Assembly: GCA_900549665.1 (NCBI GenBank)
Contig: URPH01000028.1
Coordinates: 1-31,630, forward strand
From: an uncultured Lachnospiraceae bacterium
GTDB taxonomy: Bacteria > Bacillota > Clostridia > Lachnospirales > Lachnospiraceae
Reading direction: 5' to 3'
Length of the DNA stretch: 31,630 nt
A program made the translations under genes and the position numbers. The notes beneath the pieces are model-generated. The model had not been told where the DNA came from, made no database searches, and saw only the letters and a program-made list of their open reading frames with translations. Positions 14,535 through 22,964 of this stretch are shown one piece after another (the stretch's first letter is position 1; each line of letters begins with the position of its first letter).

Positions 14535-16265
14535 ATGAATATGACAAAAAGATCAATACATAAGAAAGTGATGATGGTTATTCTTGCTGTATGCATGATA
14601 TTTACCGTTGTGCCTGTCACTGTTTTAGCTGATACCGGTGATACAGAGATCAAAGAAGTAAGTATAAACTTTGATGTATCCGGCTTTAAGTATGGTGATA
14701 CGATCCAACCGATTGTGTCTATAGCAGATGCTTCAGCTCATTATACAATTGCCTATGAACGCTGGGACGAGTTAGAGCATGAAGAAGGTCAGCCTTGGCA
14801 CACAGTAGCTTCATGGTATTCGGATCAGGCTTATGGCACCAGTGAGTTTACATCATTTGAATATGGGAAACATTACTCACTTGACATTGTTTTGAAAGCG
14901 GATGATGGTTATACATTTGCAGATCTTTCCAATTTGAAATATATAAGGAATGGTAGCGAAGGCCTTCCTTTGGTAAATCTTGCGTTGAAAAAAAATAATA
15001 CATTTTTCTATGCATATTCCATGGAATCTCTTGATTTCGATCCAATCAGTAATATTGAGGTAACTAAAGCAACACTTTCATATAAGGCCGGTGACACACC
15101 ACAGGCAACTGCCAGAGGAAATAATTATAATACGGATGTTCAAGTTTATGATGAGTACTGGGAAGAAATGGAAACCAATGCAAGTGGAGAGGCTGTACCG
15201 GTTAAATTCTGGCATTCCAATCCGACAGAAAATGCAAAGGTAGCAGAGGATAAACGTATAACCACTTTTGAAGAAGGTAAGAGATATATGTATTCCCTTA
15301 CTTTAAAGGCAAGATACGGTCATATGTTTGCAGATGGCTGTACGATGACACTTAATGGGGAAACAGTAAATGCTATTAACATTATTAAAAGTGATGAATA
15401 TACCAGATTTGTCATGGCATTAAAGACCATCAAGATCGGGCAGACAACAACTGATCCGTCAGAAAATCCCAAGCCGTCGGAAGAACCGAAACCATCAGAA
15501 GAACCGAAGCCGTCTGACGATGATCAGAACTCCAATTCACAGGTGGAAGCCTTTGCAAAAAGAATGTATACGGTTGTTCTTAATCGTGAGGCAGAAGCAG
15601 AGGGACTGAGCTATTGGACGAATCGTCTGATCAATCAGGAGATTGACGGAGCCGGAACTGCCAATGGATTTATCAACAGTGCAGAATTCCAGGCAAGAAA
15701 ACTGGATGACACCGATTTTGTAGATGTGTTGTATCGTACATTTTTTGATAGAAATGCAGATGAAGGCGGCAGGAGCTACTGGCTGTCTGAACTGGCTAAG
15801 GGCGTATCACGGACACAGGTTTTAAGCGGGTTTGTCAATTCGCAGGAATTTAGTCAGGTCTGTGACCGCTACGGAATTGCCAGAGGTACCATGCAGACAG
15901 ACGGAACCTGCATTTACAAACCGGGTGTCAGAAATTATGTGTTGCGCATGTATACCAAGGCATTAAACCGAAATGGTGAGACTATGGGGGTTGAATATTG
16001 GGCAAACCGCATCAATATGAAGGCTGCCAACCCTGAAACAGTGGCAAAAAGTTTCTTCTTATCAGAAGAGTTTAACAACCGTAAGCTGAGTGATGAGGAT
16101 TATGTGGAAACACTGTATCAGACATTTATGGACCGTGCATCCGATGCAGAAGGCAAGCAGTATTGGGTGAGCAATCTGAAAAATGGTATGAGCAGAGAAA
16201 AGGCTTTGGAAGGTTTTGCGCGAAGCACAGAGTTTTCAAAGATTATGAAGTCCTTCGGTCTGTAA
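14535..16265 (+). CDS. Secreted protein with DUF4214 repeats
   Basis: This 576-residue protein has a signal peptide (about 1-32, ending TVLA) and two related, probably beta-rich N-terminal modules of about 120 residues each (about 37-165 and 170-300). A Pro/Ser/Glu linker (about 305-332, repeated EPKPSE) leads to a C-terminal region with four LNR/FDR...G..YW units starting near 336, 393, 464 and 520, typical of DUF4214. No LPXTG motif, SLH domain or membrane anchor is visible, so it is probably released or held non-covalently. DUF4214 is frequent in extracellular Lachnospiraceae proteins; its function is not settled. AGGAGG lies 8 bases before the ATG at 14535; an ATG at 14541 is an alternative. 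Confidence 0.85.
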   Translation: MNMTKRSIHKKVMMVILAVCMIFTVVPVTVLADTGDTEIKEVSINFDVSGFKYGDTIQPIVSIADASAHYTIAYERWDELEHEEGQPWHTVASWYSDQAYGTSEFTSFEYGKHYSLDIVLKADDGYTFADLSNLKYIRNGSEGLPLVNLALKKNNTFFYAYSMESLDFDPISNIEVTKATLSYKAGDTPQATARGNNYNTDVQVYDEYWEEMETNASGEAVPVKFWHSNPTENAKVAEDKRITTFEEGKRYMYSLTLKARYGHMFADGCTMTLNGETVNAINIIKSDEYTRFVMALKTIKIGQTTTDPSENPKPSEEPKPSEEPKPSDDDQNSNSQVEAFAKRMYTVVLNREAEAEGLSYWTNRLINQEIDGAGTANGFINSAEFQARKLDDTDFVDVLYRTFFDRNADEGGRSYWLSELAKGVSRTQVLSGFVNSQEFSQVCDRYGIARGTMQTDGTCIYKPGVRNYVLRMYTKALNRNGETMGVEYWANRINMKAANPETVAKSFFLSEEFNNRKLSDEDYVETLYQTFMDRASDAEGKQYWVSNLKNGMSREKALEGFARSTEFSKIMKSFGL

Positions 16266-16303
16266 TTTCTTTAAAATAGTTTGTGTAGAAGTACTATATG
16301 GCA

Positions 16304-16348
16304 ACCTCCCGGATGAACAAAAAGGGATTCATCCGGGAGGTGTTTTTT
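16304..16348 (+). terminator. Rho-independent terminator of the DUF4214 gene
   Basis: A perfect 14-bp stem (16304-16317 with 16328-16341, GC-rich with CCTCCCGG) and a 10-base loop are followed by GTTTTTT. Confidence 0.92.
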
Positions 16349-16410
16349 GTCCTTGCGCCAAATTTCATCCATAAAAATTGCAAAATAGAAAACACAAGAA
16401 GAATAAAATA

Positions 16411-16419
16411 TGATATACT
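16411..16419 (+). promoter_or_regulatory. Extended -10 promoter of the LytTR operon
   Basis: TGATATACT (16411-16419) fits an extended -10 element. There is no good -35 box at the normal distance, which suits a promoter that needs an activator. No clear LytTR direct repeat was seen nearby. Confidence 0.45.
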
Positions 16420-16455
16420 TTTAGTCGGAGAAAAGTAGACATTAGGAGTTGAAAA

Positions 16456-17163
16456 ATGTACAGGATAACAATCTGTGATGATCAAGGTGATGTGCTTGAT
16501 GAATTACAACAACTGATTATGCAGGAATTTCCTGATATGGAATTGCATTGTGTGCAGGATTTGAAGGAGTATGCTAAGGCTCTGATCAATCAAAAGGAGC
16601 CATTGCCGGATATTATGATCATGGATATCCAATGGGAGCAGGATATTTCGACCGGTATTGACTGGGCAGTGGAGCTGCAAAAGAGCTTTTCGAAGTTAAA
16701 AATTATTTTTCTGACCGGATATATCGAATATGCTGCTGATATTTTTATGGCCAACCCAAGCAATTTTCTGGTAAAGCCGATTCAAAAGGACAAGCTATAT
16801 GCAGCTATATACCGTGTGATGGATGAGATAGGGACAAAGCTGGAGACAGTTACATTAAAGGGTGTAGGAGGCTTGCAGGTCGTGCAGCCTTTTGATGTTA
16901 TGTACATAGAAAGCAACAAGCATGAGATTATTGTATATGGAACGGATGATACGATCCATGTATGGATGAAAATGGATGATATTCTGTCCGTATTTCCGCC
17001 TTTTTTTATCCGGATACACCAAAGCTATGCAGTCAATCCCAACTGGATCAAGAAGTTTGCGCCCAATGGCATTTTATTGATCGATGATGTATTTCTGCCG
17101 GTGAGCAGGAGTCGTTATACAAAGGCAAAAGAGCAGTTTTTGGATTTTTTAGAGGGAAAATAG
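16456..17163 (+). CDS. LytTR-family response regulator
   Basis: This 235-residue protein has an N-terminal receiver domain (about 1-125) with the acidic pair D8-D9, phospho-acceptor D57 (IMDIQWEQ) and the conserved K107 (LVKPI). A C-terminal LytTR DNA-binding domain (about 135-235) contains MYIESNKHEIIVY and FFIRIHQSYAVNPNWI. Such AgrA/ComE-type regulators bind direct repeats upstream of targets, often including their own operon. AGGAG lies 7 bases before the ATG. It is the first gene of a three-gene operon and is one base from the next start codon. Confidence 0.93.
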   Translation: MYRITICDDQGDVLDELQQLIMQEFPDMELHCVQDLKEYAKALINQKEPLPDIMIMDIQWEQDISTGIDWAVELQKSFSKLKIIFLTGYIEYAADIFMANPSNFLVKPIQKDKLYAAIYRVMDEIGTKLETVTLKGVGGLQVVQPFDVMYIESNKHEIIVYGTDDTIHVWMKMDDILSVFPPFFIRIHQSYAVNPNWIKKFAPNGILLIDDVFLPVSRSRYTKAKEQFLDFLEGK

Positions 17164-17164
17164 G

Positions 17165-17998
17165 ATGGATTTGACAGGTTTTATAAGTGCAGGCATTCTG
17201 GCATGTGCCTTTTTCGGCGCAGTGTATTGGGTTACAAAGGATTTTATGGAATGGAGAAAAGGCATTGGTGTGGTCTTTTTGTTTCTGTTTGTATTGAAGG
17301 AAACTGTTTCTCTTTATGGAATATACCATGACCGGATGTTACAGGTGGGATGGTTTGCATTATCCATGCTTATGATTTTGATACTGATCATCGGTCAGCG
17401 GCATGACAAACTCCGGATTGCCATGAATTACCTGACGGCTTTATTTTTCTTTCGTATTTATTTTTTATTTGCCAAGTTGTTTATTATATCTTTTTACAGC
17501 GGATTTCATACGGAAAAGCTCCGTCAGCTCCTTCAGACCGATAATACCTGGATCTTTCTATATAGTCTGGTTATCTGTATTCCGGCCGCATTTGCTTTGG
17601 ATTTTACGCAAAAAAGCATGCAGTATCTTTCAGGTGGGATACGTCGGGTAATTTCGGCATTCGCCTGGATTGTGTGGCTTATCATGGATTGGTTTGACAC
17701 ATGGATACAGATGGTTGTGATCATGCCGATAGGTCTGATTTTGATTCTTACCCTTATCATATACCGGTTAAACAAGGAAAAAGAGCAGGAGAAAGAGCTT
17801 TATTATCATCGGGAGCTGGAAGTCCAGCTTCGTAAAAAAGATCTGGAAATGGAAAAGCTTCGTAAAGAGGTGGAAAAGTACTATATTCTTGCGGGGGAAG
17901 AGGAAAAAGATTATTCCGGACAGGTACTGCAGCATATAAATGACGCATATACGGATAAAAAAGGCGCAGTGGATGCGAATACTATTATAGAGGGGTAA
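17165..17998 (+). CDS. Sensor-like membrane protein without a kinase domain
   Basis: The 277-residue protein has six or seven membrane segments in residues 1-200. A highly charged coiled coil follows (about 203-245, repeated Lys/Glu/Leu) and then a short tail. The layout resembles the sensor and signalling helix of an AgrC-type GHKL kinase, but there is no phospho-acceptor His motif, N-box or G-box, and the gene simply ends. The stop is clean and the next gene starts 5 bases later, so it is not an obvious frameshift of the following kinase, which has its own complete membrane domain. It may sense a signal, titrate the kinase or form a heteromer with it. No named family recognised. Confidence 0.75.
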   Translation: MDLTGFISAGILACAFFGAVYWVTKDFMEWRKGIGVVFLFLFVLKETVSLYGIYHDRMLQVGWFALSMLMILILIIGQRHDKLRIAMNYLTALFFFRIYFLFAKLFIISFYSGFHTEKLRQLLQTDNTWIFLYSLVICIPAAFALDFTQKSMQYLSGGIRRVISAFAWIVWLIMDWFDTWIQMVVIMPIGLILILTLIIYRLNKEKEQEKELYYHRELEVQLRKKDLEMEKLRKEVEKYYILAGEEEKDYSGQVLQHINDAYTDKKGAVDANTIIEG

Positions 17999-18003
17999 GA
18001 AAT

Positions 18004-19245
18004 ATGAGTTGGAATACAACAATAAATATTTATGTATACGGATTGATTATGTGTTCTATGCAGACAATGGTCAATATCTGGGTAATAAGGAATTATCTTA
18101 CCCCGAGACATAATCGTAAATGGTACTTTGCAGTTTTATTCTTGCTGATGCTGTGGCATGATTATTATTTTGGCTTACTGACCAAAGGGAATATTTACGA
18201 TATGGTCGAAATACTGGTTTATTATCCGTTGATCGGTCTTGTGTTGTTTGGTTTGTTCAGGGAGAGGGCATTTCAGAGCTTCCTCTATTTGTTTGCAACG
18301 GACTGGATCAGTCAGATTGTTGGTGTGGTGGTTACATTTCCCGGTGTCATGGTATTATGTGGGCTTGACATGGAAATGGTGGAAGAAATTTTGGACCGTC
18401 CGGAAATCTGGAAGATATTACCGATGGCCTTTTGTTATTTCCTCTGTGCGTGGTTTACCGCTGCTATCTGGAGGTTTATGTATCGACATAAGGGCAAAGT
18501 CTTCAATATCTTTTGTGTGAGCTTCTGTGGAATGGATATTCTGGTGCAGATTACACCGGTATGGCAGTCTGTTATACTGGTTCTTCCGGCTGTTGTTGCT
18601 TTGTTTATCTGGATGTTTTACTATCAAAATGAGAGTGATCGTCTTGCCAGAGAGCAGTTTGCCCATTATCAGGCGCTGGAAGAGGTATACAGACAAAAGG
18701 AAAAAGAAATTTCCGAGATCCGTCATGATATCGCCAACCATTTGAATGTTATGGAGGCAATGCGCACTGATTCGGATGGCATGGACATTTTGAGGCGGAT
18801 AGATAAAAATGCTTCTGTCTCATTTACGGATGTGCCGGTACTGGATTGTCTGATCCGTGAAAAAGCGGAGATTTGTCTGGAAAAAGGTATTGTTTTTGAA
18901 AGAAAAGGTCAGAATCTTGGAAGCATCAATATTACCGAATACGAGCTTGTCAGTTTGTTTGCCAATCTTTTGGACAATGCGATGGAAGCAGCCGAAAAGA
19001 CTGACGAGAAAAAGATGTTTCTTACCATGGAAATACAGCAGGGATTTTTAAAGATAGTCCTGCGCAATTCCAAGCTGGAAAACGAAGCACCTTTAAAGAC
19101 ACAATTTGAGACGACGAAAAAGGATAAAAAGAAGCATGGTATCGGCAGCCGGATCATCAGGGAAATTGTAAACAGTCATGACGGCAGGATCCGATATACG
19201 GATCACGGTACGGAAATGGAAACCGTTATTTTTATAGCTATATAG
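18004..19245 (+). CDS. GHKL sensor histidine kinase (AgrC-like)
   Basis: This 413-residue kinase has about six N-terminal membrane segments (to about residue 205) and a coiled-coil linker. The phospho-acceptor is H241 in EISEIRHDIANHL. The GHKL ATPase domain carries the N-box NLLDNAMEAAE (N325) and the G-box HGIGSRII (about 378-385). It should phosphorylate the LytTR regulator encoded two genes upstream. GAGGGG overlaps the stop of the preceding gene. No agrB/agrD-like peptide genes are adjacent, so the signal is unknown. Confidence 0.92.
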   Translation: MSWNTTINIYVYGLIMCSMQTMVNIWVIRNYLTPRHNRKWYFAVLFLLMLWHDYYFGLLTKGNIYDMVEILVYYPLIGLVLFGLFRERAFQSFLYLFATDWISQIVGVVVTFPGVMVLCGLDMEMVEEILDRPEIWKILPMAFCYFLCAWFTAAIWRFMYRHKGKVFNIFCVSFCGMDILVQITPVWQSVILVLPAVVALFIWMFYYQNESDRLAREQFAHYQALEEVYRQKEKEISEIRHDIANHLNVMEAMRTDSDGMDILRRIDKNASVSFTDVPVLDCLIREKAEICLEKGIVFERKGQNLGSINITEYELVSLFANLLDNAMEAAEKTDEKKMFLTMEIQQGFLKIVLRNSKLENEAPLKTQFETTKKDKKKHGIGSRIIREIVNSHDGRIRYTDHGTEMETVIFIAI

Positions 19246-19328
19246 CTCGTGTTTATTAAGGCTTTTTTAAAACTCTTGAAAATCCTGACGCAACAAGATA
19301 TAAAGAAAATGAAACCAAATGATGCAGA

Positions 19329-19357
19329 GGCCTGCAGCCTATATACAGCAGCAGGCC
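19329..19357 (+). terminator. Possible weak terminator hairpin after the kinase gene
   Basis: GGCCTGC (19329-19335) pairs with GCAGGCC (19351-19357) around a 15-base loop and is followed by a T-rich but interrupted stretch. It could be a weak terminator of the LytTR operon or a leader hairpin of the next gene. Confidence 0.35.
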
Positions 19358-19384
19358 ATGTTTGTTAATAAGGAACCAAACTTC

Positions 19385-20155
19385 ATGATCAAAACCTGGA
19401 AAATCATCAAATCAATCCTATATTTCATCCTATTTATATTCAGCACAGGCTACTTCCTGACCTGCCTGATCTATGCAGGGATTGCCGTATCATGGCTTTT
19501 CATCTGGCCAATGCTGGCTATTTTCTGTCTGGTCCGTTTTATTATGCTAAGGCGTGAGATCAAAGGCAGGACAAAGTGGAGATTCCCGCTTTTCTTCCAT
19601 GTTGTATACAGGATTTGTTTCATAACCGCGCTGTGTATCTTTGTGTATGTGGAAAGTCTGGTCATTGGTGGTATGCATACCGAGCCGGATCCGGATATGC
19701 CGTACATCATCGTGCTTGGTGCAGGGCTTAGGGGCAGTGCGCCAACGAGACCTCTTTTACTGCGCATGCAGATGGCAGCAGAGTATCTGGAGGCCAATCC
19801 GGATACGATCGCAGTTGCTTCCGGCGGACAGGGAGCAGGCGAGGATATGAGCGAGGCGCAGTGCATTTACGAGTATCTGACGGATAAAGGGATTGATCCC
19901 GCACGTATCATACTGGAGGATCAGTCAAAGAGCACAGAGGAAAATATCAAAAACAGCTTTGCGTTGATTCCGCAGGATGCATCCGAGGTGGGAATTTTGT
20001 CCAACGGCTTTCATATCTACAGGGCTGCACGGATCGCCGAAAAACAGGGGCATGACAATGTGTGCGGCATCCCCTCACGGACGTTGATGCCGATGGGACT
20101 TCACTATATGGTCCGGGAGTTTTTTGCTATAATCCGGTTGGAAGTATTTGGGTAG
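19385..20155 (+). CDS. YdcF/SanA/ElyC-family membrane protein (DUF218)
   Basis: Three hydrophobic segments (about 5-30, 32-50 and 68-88) precede a DUF218 domain beginning PYIIVLGAGLRGSAPTRPLL. It continues with VASGGQGAGEDMSEAQ, LEDQSKSTEENIKNS and a C-terminal SNGFHIYRAARIAEKQG. Family members act at the envelope (SanA in vancomycin exclusion, ElyC in wall and undecaprenyl metabolism), but their biochemical activity is unclear. Upstream in-frame ATGs exist at 19319 and 19358; AAGGA lies 10 bases before the ATG at 19385, directly before the first hydrophobic segment, so I prefer 19385 (256 residues). Start choice is uncertain. Confidence 0.82.
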   Translation: MIKTWKIIKSILYFILFIFSTGYFLTCLIYAGIAVSWLFIWPMLAIFCLVRFIMLRREIKGRTKWRFPLFFHVVYRICFITALCIFVYVESLVIGGMHTEPDPDMPYIIVLGAGLRGSAPTRPLLLRMQMAAEYLEANPDTIAVASGGQGAGEDMSEAQCIYEYLTDKGIDPARIILEDQSKSTEENIKNSFALIPQDASEVGILSNGFHIYRAARIAEKQGHDNVCGIPSRTLMPMGLHYMVREFFAIIRLEVFG

Positions 20156-20184
20156 AAAAAATGCAAAATTATCTGCTTTTGGTA

Positions 20185-20213
20185 CTGTCGGATAGTGATA
20201 ATTATGCTATACT
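20185..20213 (+). promoter_or_regulatory. Probable promoter of the rhomboid operon
   Basis: TGCTATACT (20205-20213) is an extended -10 element with a weak -35 (CTGTCG, 20185-20190) 17 bases upstream. Two TTGTCGA repeats (20230-20236 and 20240-20246) lie in the leader just before the ribosome site. Confidence 0.45.
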
Positions 20214-20257
20214 ATATCCGATGGAAACGTTGTCGATAATTGTCGAGGGAGGCAGAT

Positions 20258-20824
20258 ATGAAAATCCTTAAAAAAATAGATTACAACGCACCGGTCGTTC
20301 TGACCTTTGCTTTAGTTTCGTTTCTGGTGCTGATTTTAGGTTATATCACAAATGGAGGCTCCACGGCACTGTTATTTTGCGTATACAGGGCACCGCTCAG
20401 TGATATTTTTATGTATCCCCGGTTATTTTTACATGTGCTCGGACATGCCAACTTAGAGCACTATGTCAACAATATGATGATGCTTTTGTTGGTTGGTCCC
20501 ATGCTGGAAGAAAAGTATGGTTCCCGCAATATGCTGATCATGATGACGATCACAGCATTTGTTACGGGCTTGATCAATACGATCTTTTTTCCGACTGCCT
20601 TACTCGGAGCAAGCGGTATCGTGTTTATGATGATCATATTATCATCCGTGACATGTGTCAAAGATGATAAAATCCCGCTGACACTGATCGTTATCGTTAT
20701 CCTTTATCTGGGAGAACAGATTGCGGACGGATTGTTTGTAAAGGATAATATTTCGCAGCTGACACACATTGTCGGCGGCATATGCGGCGGCGTCTTCGGA
20801 CTGACCGTATTCAAGGATTGTTAA
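20258..20824 (+). CDS. Rhomboid-family intramembrane serine protease
   Basis: This 188-residue protein has about six membrane segments. It shows the rhomboid signatures: HANLEHYVNNM in the second segment, the nucleophile S119 in GASGIVFM, and H170 in QLTHIVGGICGG. It is therefore likely an active protease that cleaves membrane proteins within or near the bilayer; the substrate is unknown. It is short, with no extra cytoplasmic domain. GGGAGG lies 5 bases before the ATG at 20258; an in-frame TTG at 20240 would contain the ribosome site and is rejected. The ybaK gene follows 15 bases after the stop. Confidence 0.88.
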   Translation: MKILKKIDYNAPVVLTFALVSFLVLILGYITNGGSTALLFCVYRAPLSDIFMYPRLFLHVLGHANLEHYVNNMMMLLLVGPMLEEKYGSRNMLIMMTITAFVTGLINTIFFPTALLGASGIVFMMIILSSVTCVKDDKIPLTLIVIVILYLGEQIADGLFVKDNISQLTHIVGGICGGVFGLTVFKDC

Positions 20825-20839
20825 AAGCAGGTGATAGCT

Positions 20840-21325
20840 ATGGCAAAGCAAAAAGAAATCAAGACAAATGCAATGCGGATCTTGGATCGCATGAAAATTT
20901 CATATACCCATCAGTCATACGAATGTGAGGAGTTTATTGACGGGATTCAGACTGCAGATCATCTGGGACTTCCCCATGATCTGGTCTACAAGACTTTGGT
21001 TACTCTTGGCAGCAGCAGACAGTATTTTGTCTTTGTGCTTCCAATCGAGGCAGAACTGGATATGAAAAAGGCAGCAAGAGCCGTTTCTGAAAAATCAGTA
21101 TCCATGATTCACGTCAAGGATATTACAGCCGTGACCGGTTATGTGCGTGGTGGCTGTACCGCGATCGGAATGAAAAAGCAATACTGGACTGTTATCAGCG
21201 AGACTGCCAGGAATCTACAAAAAATATACGTCAGCGGCGGCAAAATCGGATGTCAGATCGAGTTATCTCCGGATGATTTGTGTAAAGCATGTGGCGCAGT
21301 ATATGGTGATATTATTGTAGATTGA
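20840..21325 (+). CDS. ybaK: Cys-tRNA(Pro)/Cys-tRNA(Cys) deacylase, YbaK/EbsC family
   Basis: YbaK hydrolyses Cys-tRNA(Pro) formed by mistakes of prolyl-tRNA synthetase. The 161-residue protein covers the whole domain: TNAMRILDRMKISYTHQSY, then LVYKTLVTLG, a central basic segment with VHVK-like MIHVKDI, and GYVRGGCTAIGMKKQ near the active site. It ends SGGKIGCQIELSPDDL. AGGTGA lies 6 bases before the ATG at 20840; a GTG at 20831 is inside that site. It is co-directional with the rhomboid gene before it and the MBOAT gene 12 bases after it. Confidence 0.92.
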   Translation: MAKQKEIKTNAMRILDRMKISYTHQSYECEEFIDGIQTADHLGLPHDLVYKTLVTLGSSRQYFVFVLPIEAELDMKKAARAVSEKSVSMIHVKDITAVTGYVRGGCTAIGMKKQYWTVISETARNLQKIYVSGGKIGCQIELSPDDLCKACGAVYGDIIVD

Positions 21326-21337
21326 GAGTGAGATAGT

Positions 21338-22834
21338 GTGGTTTTTTCTTCCGTAGAATTCATTTTATTCTTTTTACCAATTTTTCTAATTGTATATTAC
21401 ATAACGCCAGTTTCTTATCGCAATGCTGTATTGCTGTTTGGAAGCCTGATTTTCTATGCCTATGGAGAGCCGCGGTATATTGTACTGTTACTGGCATCCA
21501 TGGTCTTAAATTACTGGCTTGCGAGAGAAATGGCTTCTGAAAAATCGGGCGTTTTTTTAAGAAAGGCCTGCTTCTATATTGGTATTCTGACAAATCTGTC
21601 ACTTCTGCTTGTCTTTAAAATAGCGCCGGAAGAGTTGGGACTTCCGTTGGGAATCAGTTTTTATACCTTTCAGAGCATTTCCTATCTGATTGATGTATAC
21701 CGCAAAGATATACCGGTGGAGACATCCTTGTTAAAGTTAAGCACCTATATCTGTATGTTTCCACAACTGGTTGCCGGTCCGATCGTCACCTATCAGGAAG
21801 TAAAAAAACAGCTGGATCATCCGGTTACAACATGGAAAGGATTTGATTCCGGTTTAAAGGATTTTTCGGCAGGTCTTATCATGAAAGTGCTTTTGGCAGA
21901 TAGATTATCCCTGTTATTTAAAGAAGTTGCTGGAATGGGCTATATCAGTGCCCCGACATCGGTTTTATGGCTGGGCTCTGTTGGCTATTCACTTCAGATT
22001 TATTTTGATTTCTTTGGCTATTCGATGATGGCAATCGGTCTTGGAAGGATGCTGGGCTTCAATCTGCCGGTAAACTTTGATCTTCCCTATATGTCTACGA
22101 GTGTCAGGGAGTTTTACCGCAGATGGCACATCACACTTGGAAGATGGTTTGCAAAGTATGTTTATATTCCGCTGGGCGGCAGCCGGAACGGTATGAAAAA
22201 GACGCTGCGCAATCTGTTTATTGTATGGGTCCTGACTTCGCTGTGGCATGGTGTCAGCATCAACTTTGTACTCTGGGGGATGATTCTGTGTCTGGTCATT
22301 ATGATCGAAAAGGCTGTTTCTTATTATCTGGATCAGAAAAAGGATGGCGCAAAATCCGGAACTGTAGAATCTGAAACTGTAAAATCTGTAACTGTAAAAG
22401 CTGAGACCGGACGACAGATAAGTGAAACAAGCTTTGCACAGGATGTAAGAAAAACAGAACAAAAAACCGAAAAATTAAATCTAAATTTAATAATTAAGAA
22501 AGCCTTACAGCATATCTATGTTTTATTCATAATCGTACTGACCTGGACCTGCTTCGCAGTGACAGACCTTCAGGATCTTTTCACTTATTTGGGAAGGATG
22601 TTCGGCATACTGTCGGGGGTACGCGTCAATGAGACCATATTTATGACGTTGCTTGGCAAGTACGGATTTACGATTTTGATCGGTATCCTGTTTTGTACGA
22701 AAAAGGCCCATCAATGCTATAAAAATTGGAAAGACAGTTATCTTGGCATGATAACGCTTGCAATTTTATTCTGGGTATCGGTATGGTACATTCATATGAT
22801 GGGAGATAATCCGTTTTTGTATTTCCGTTTCTAA
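21338..22834 (+). CDS. MBOAT O-acyltransferase (AlgI/DltB/PatA type)
   Basis: This 498-residue, polytopic membrane protein begins VFSSVEFILFFLPIFLIVYY, the usual start of AlgI-like proteins. It contains GISFYTFQSISYLIDVYR, the conserved FYRRWHITLGRWF segment, and the catalytic-type H304 in LWHGVSINFVLWG. Such enzymes move acyl groups, usually acetyl, across the membrane to extracellular polysaccharide or peptidoglycan. A cytoplasmic or extracellular loop at about 325-385 is expanded by three 15-bp tandem repeats (22360-22404). The start codon is GTG, with a poor ribosome site. An SGNH hydrolase gene follows, which is the common partner of MBOAT proteins. Confidence 0.9.
   Translation: MVFSSVEFILFFLPIFLIVYYITPVSYRNAVLLFGSLIFYAYGEPRYIVLLLASMVLNYWLAREMASEKSGVFLRKACFYIGILTNLSLLLVFKIAPEELGLPLGISFYTFQSISYLIDVYRKDIPVETSLLKLSTYICMFPQLVAGPIVTYQEVKKQLDHPVTTWKGFDSGLKDFSAGLIMKVLLADRLSLLFKEVAGMGYISAPTSVLWLGSVGYSLQIYFDFFGYSMMAIGLGRMLGFNLPVNFDLPYMSTSVREFYRRWHITLGRWFAKYVYIPLGGSRNGMKKTLRNLFIVWVLTSLWHGVSINFVLWGMILCLVIMIEKAVSYYLDQKKDGAKSGTVESETVKSVTVKAETGRQISETSFAQDVRKTEQKTEKLNLNLIIKKALQHIYVLFIIVLTWTCFAVTDLQDLFTYLGRMFGILSGVRVNETIFMTLLGKYGFTILIGILFCTKKAHQCYKNWKDSYLGMITLAILFWVSVWYIHMMGDNPFLYFRF
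22360..22404 (+). repeat. Three 15-bp tandem repeats inside the MBOAT gene
   Basis: Units AACTGTAGAATCTGA, AACTGTAAAATCTGT and AACTGTAAAAGCTGA follow one another exactly and encode TVESE-TVKSV-TVKAE. They expand the loop by five residues per unit without changing frame. Confidence 0.85.
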
Positions 22835-22964
22835 AAACAAAGACAATAAAGAATAGGAAAACAATTTCCGGAACGCTACAGTGCGGTATGGAATTGGCCA
22901 AAAATTATCTATCCGAATAGCACATTAAATCACAGTAAATATAAAGAAAGGAAGTGATGGAAGG

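Noticed and set aside
22360..22404. CRISPR-like repeat
   Set aside because: The units are contiguous without spacers and lie in frame inside the MBOAT gene.
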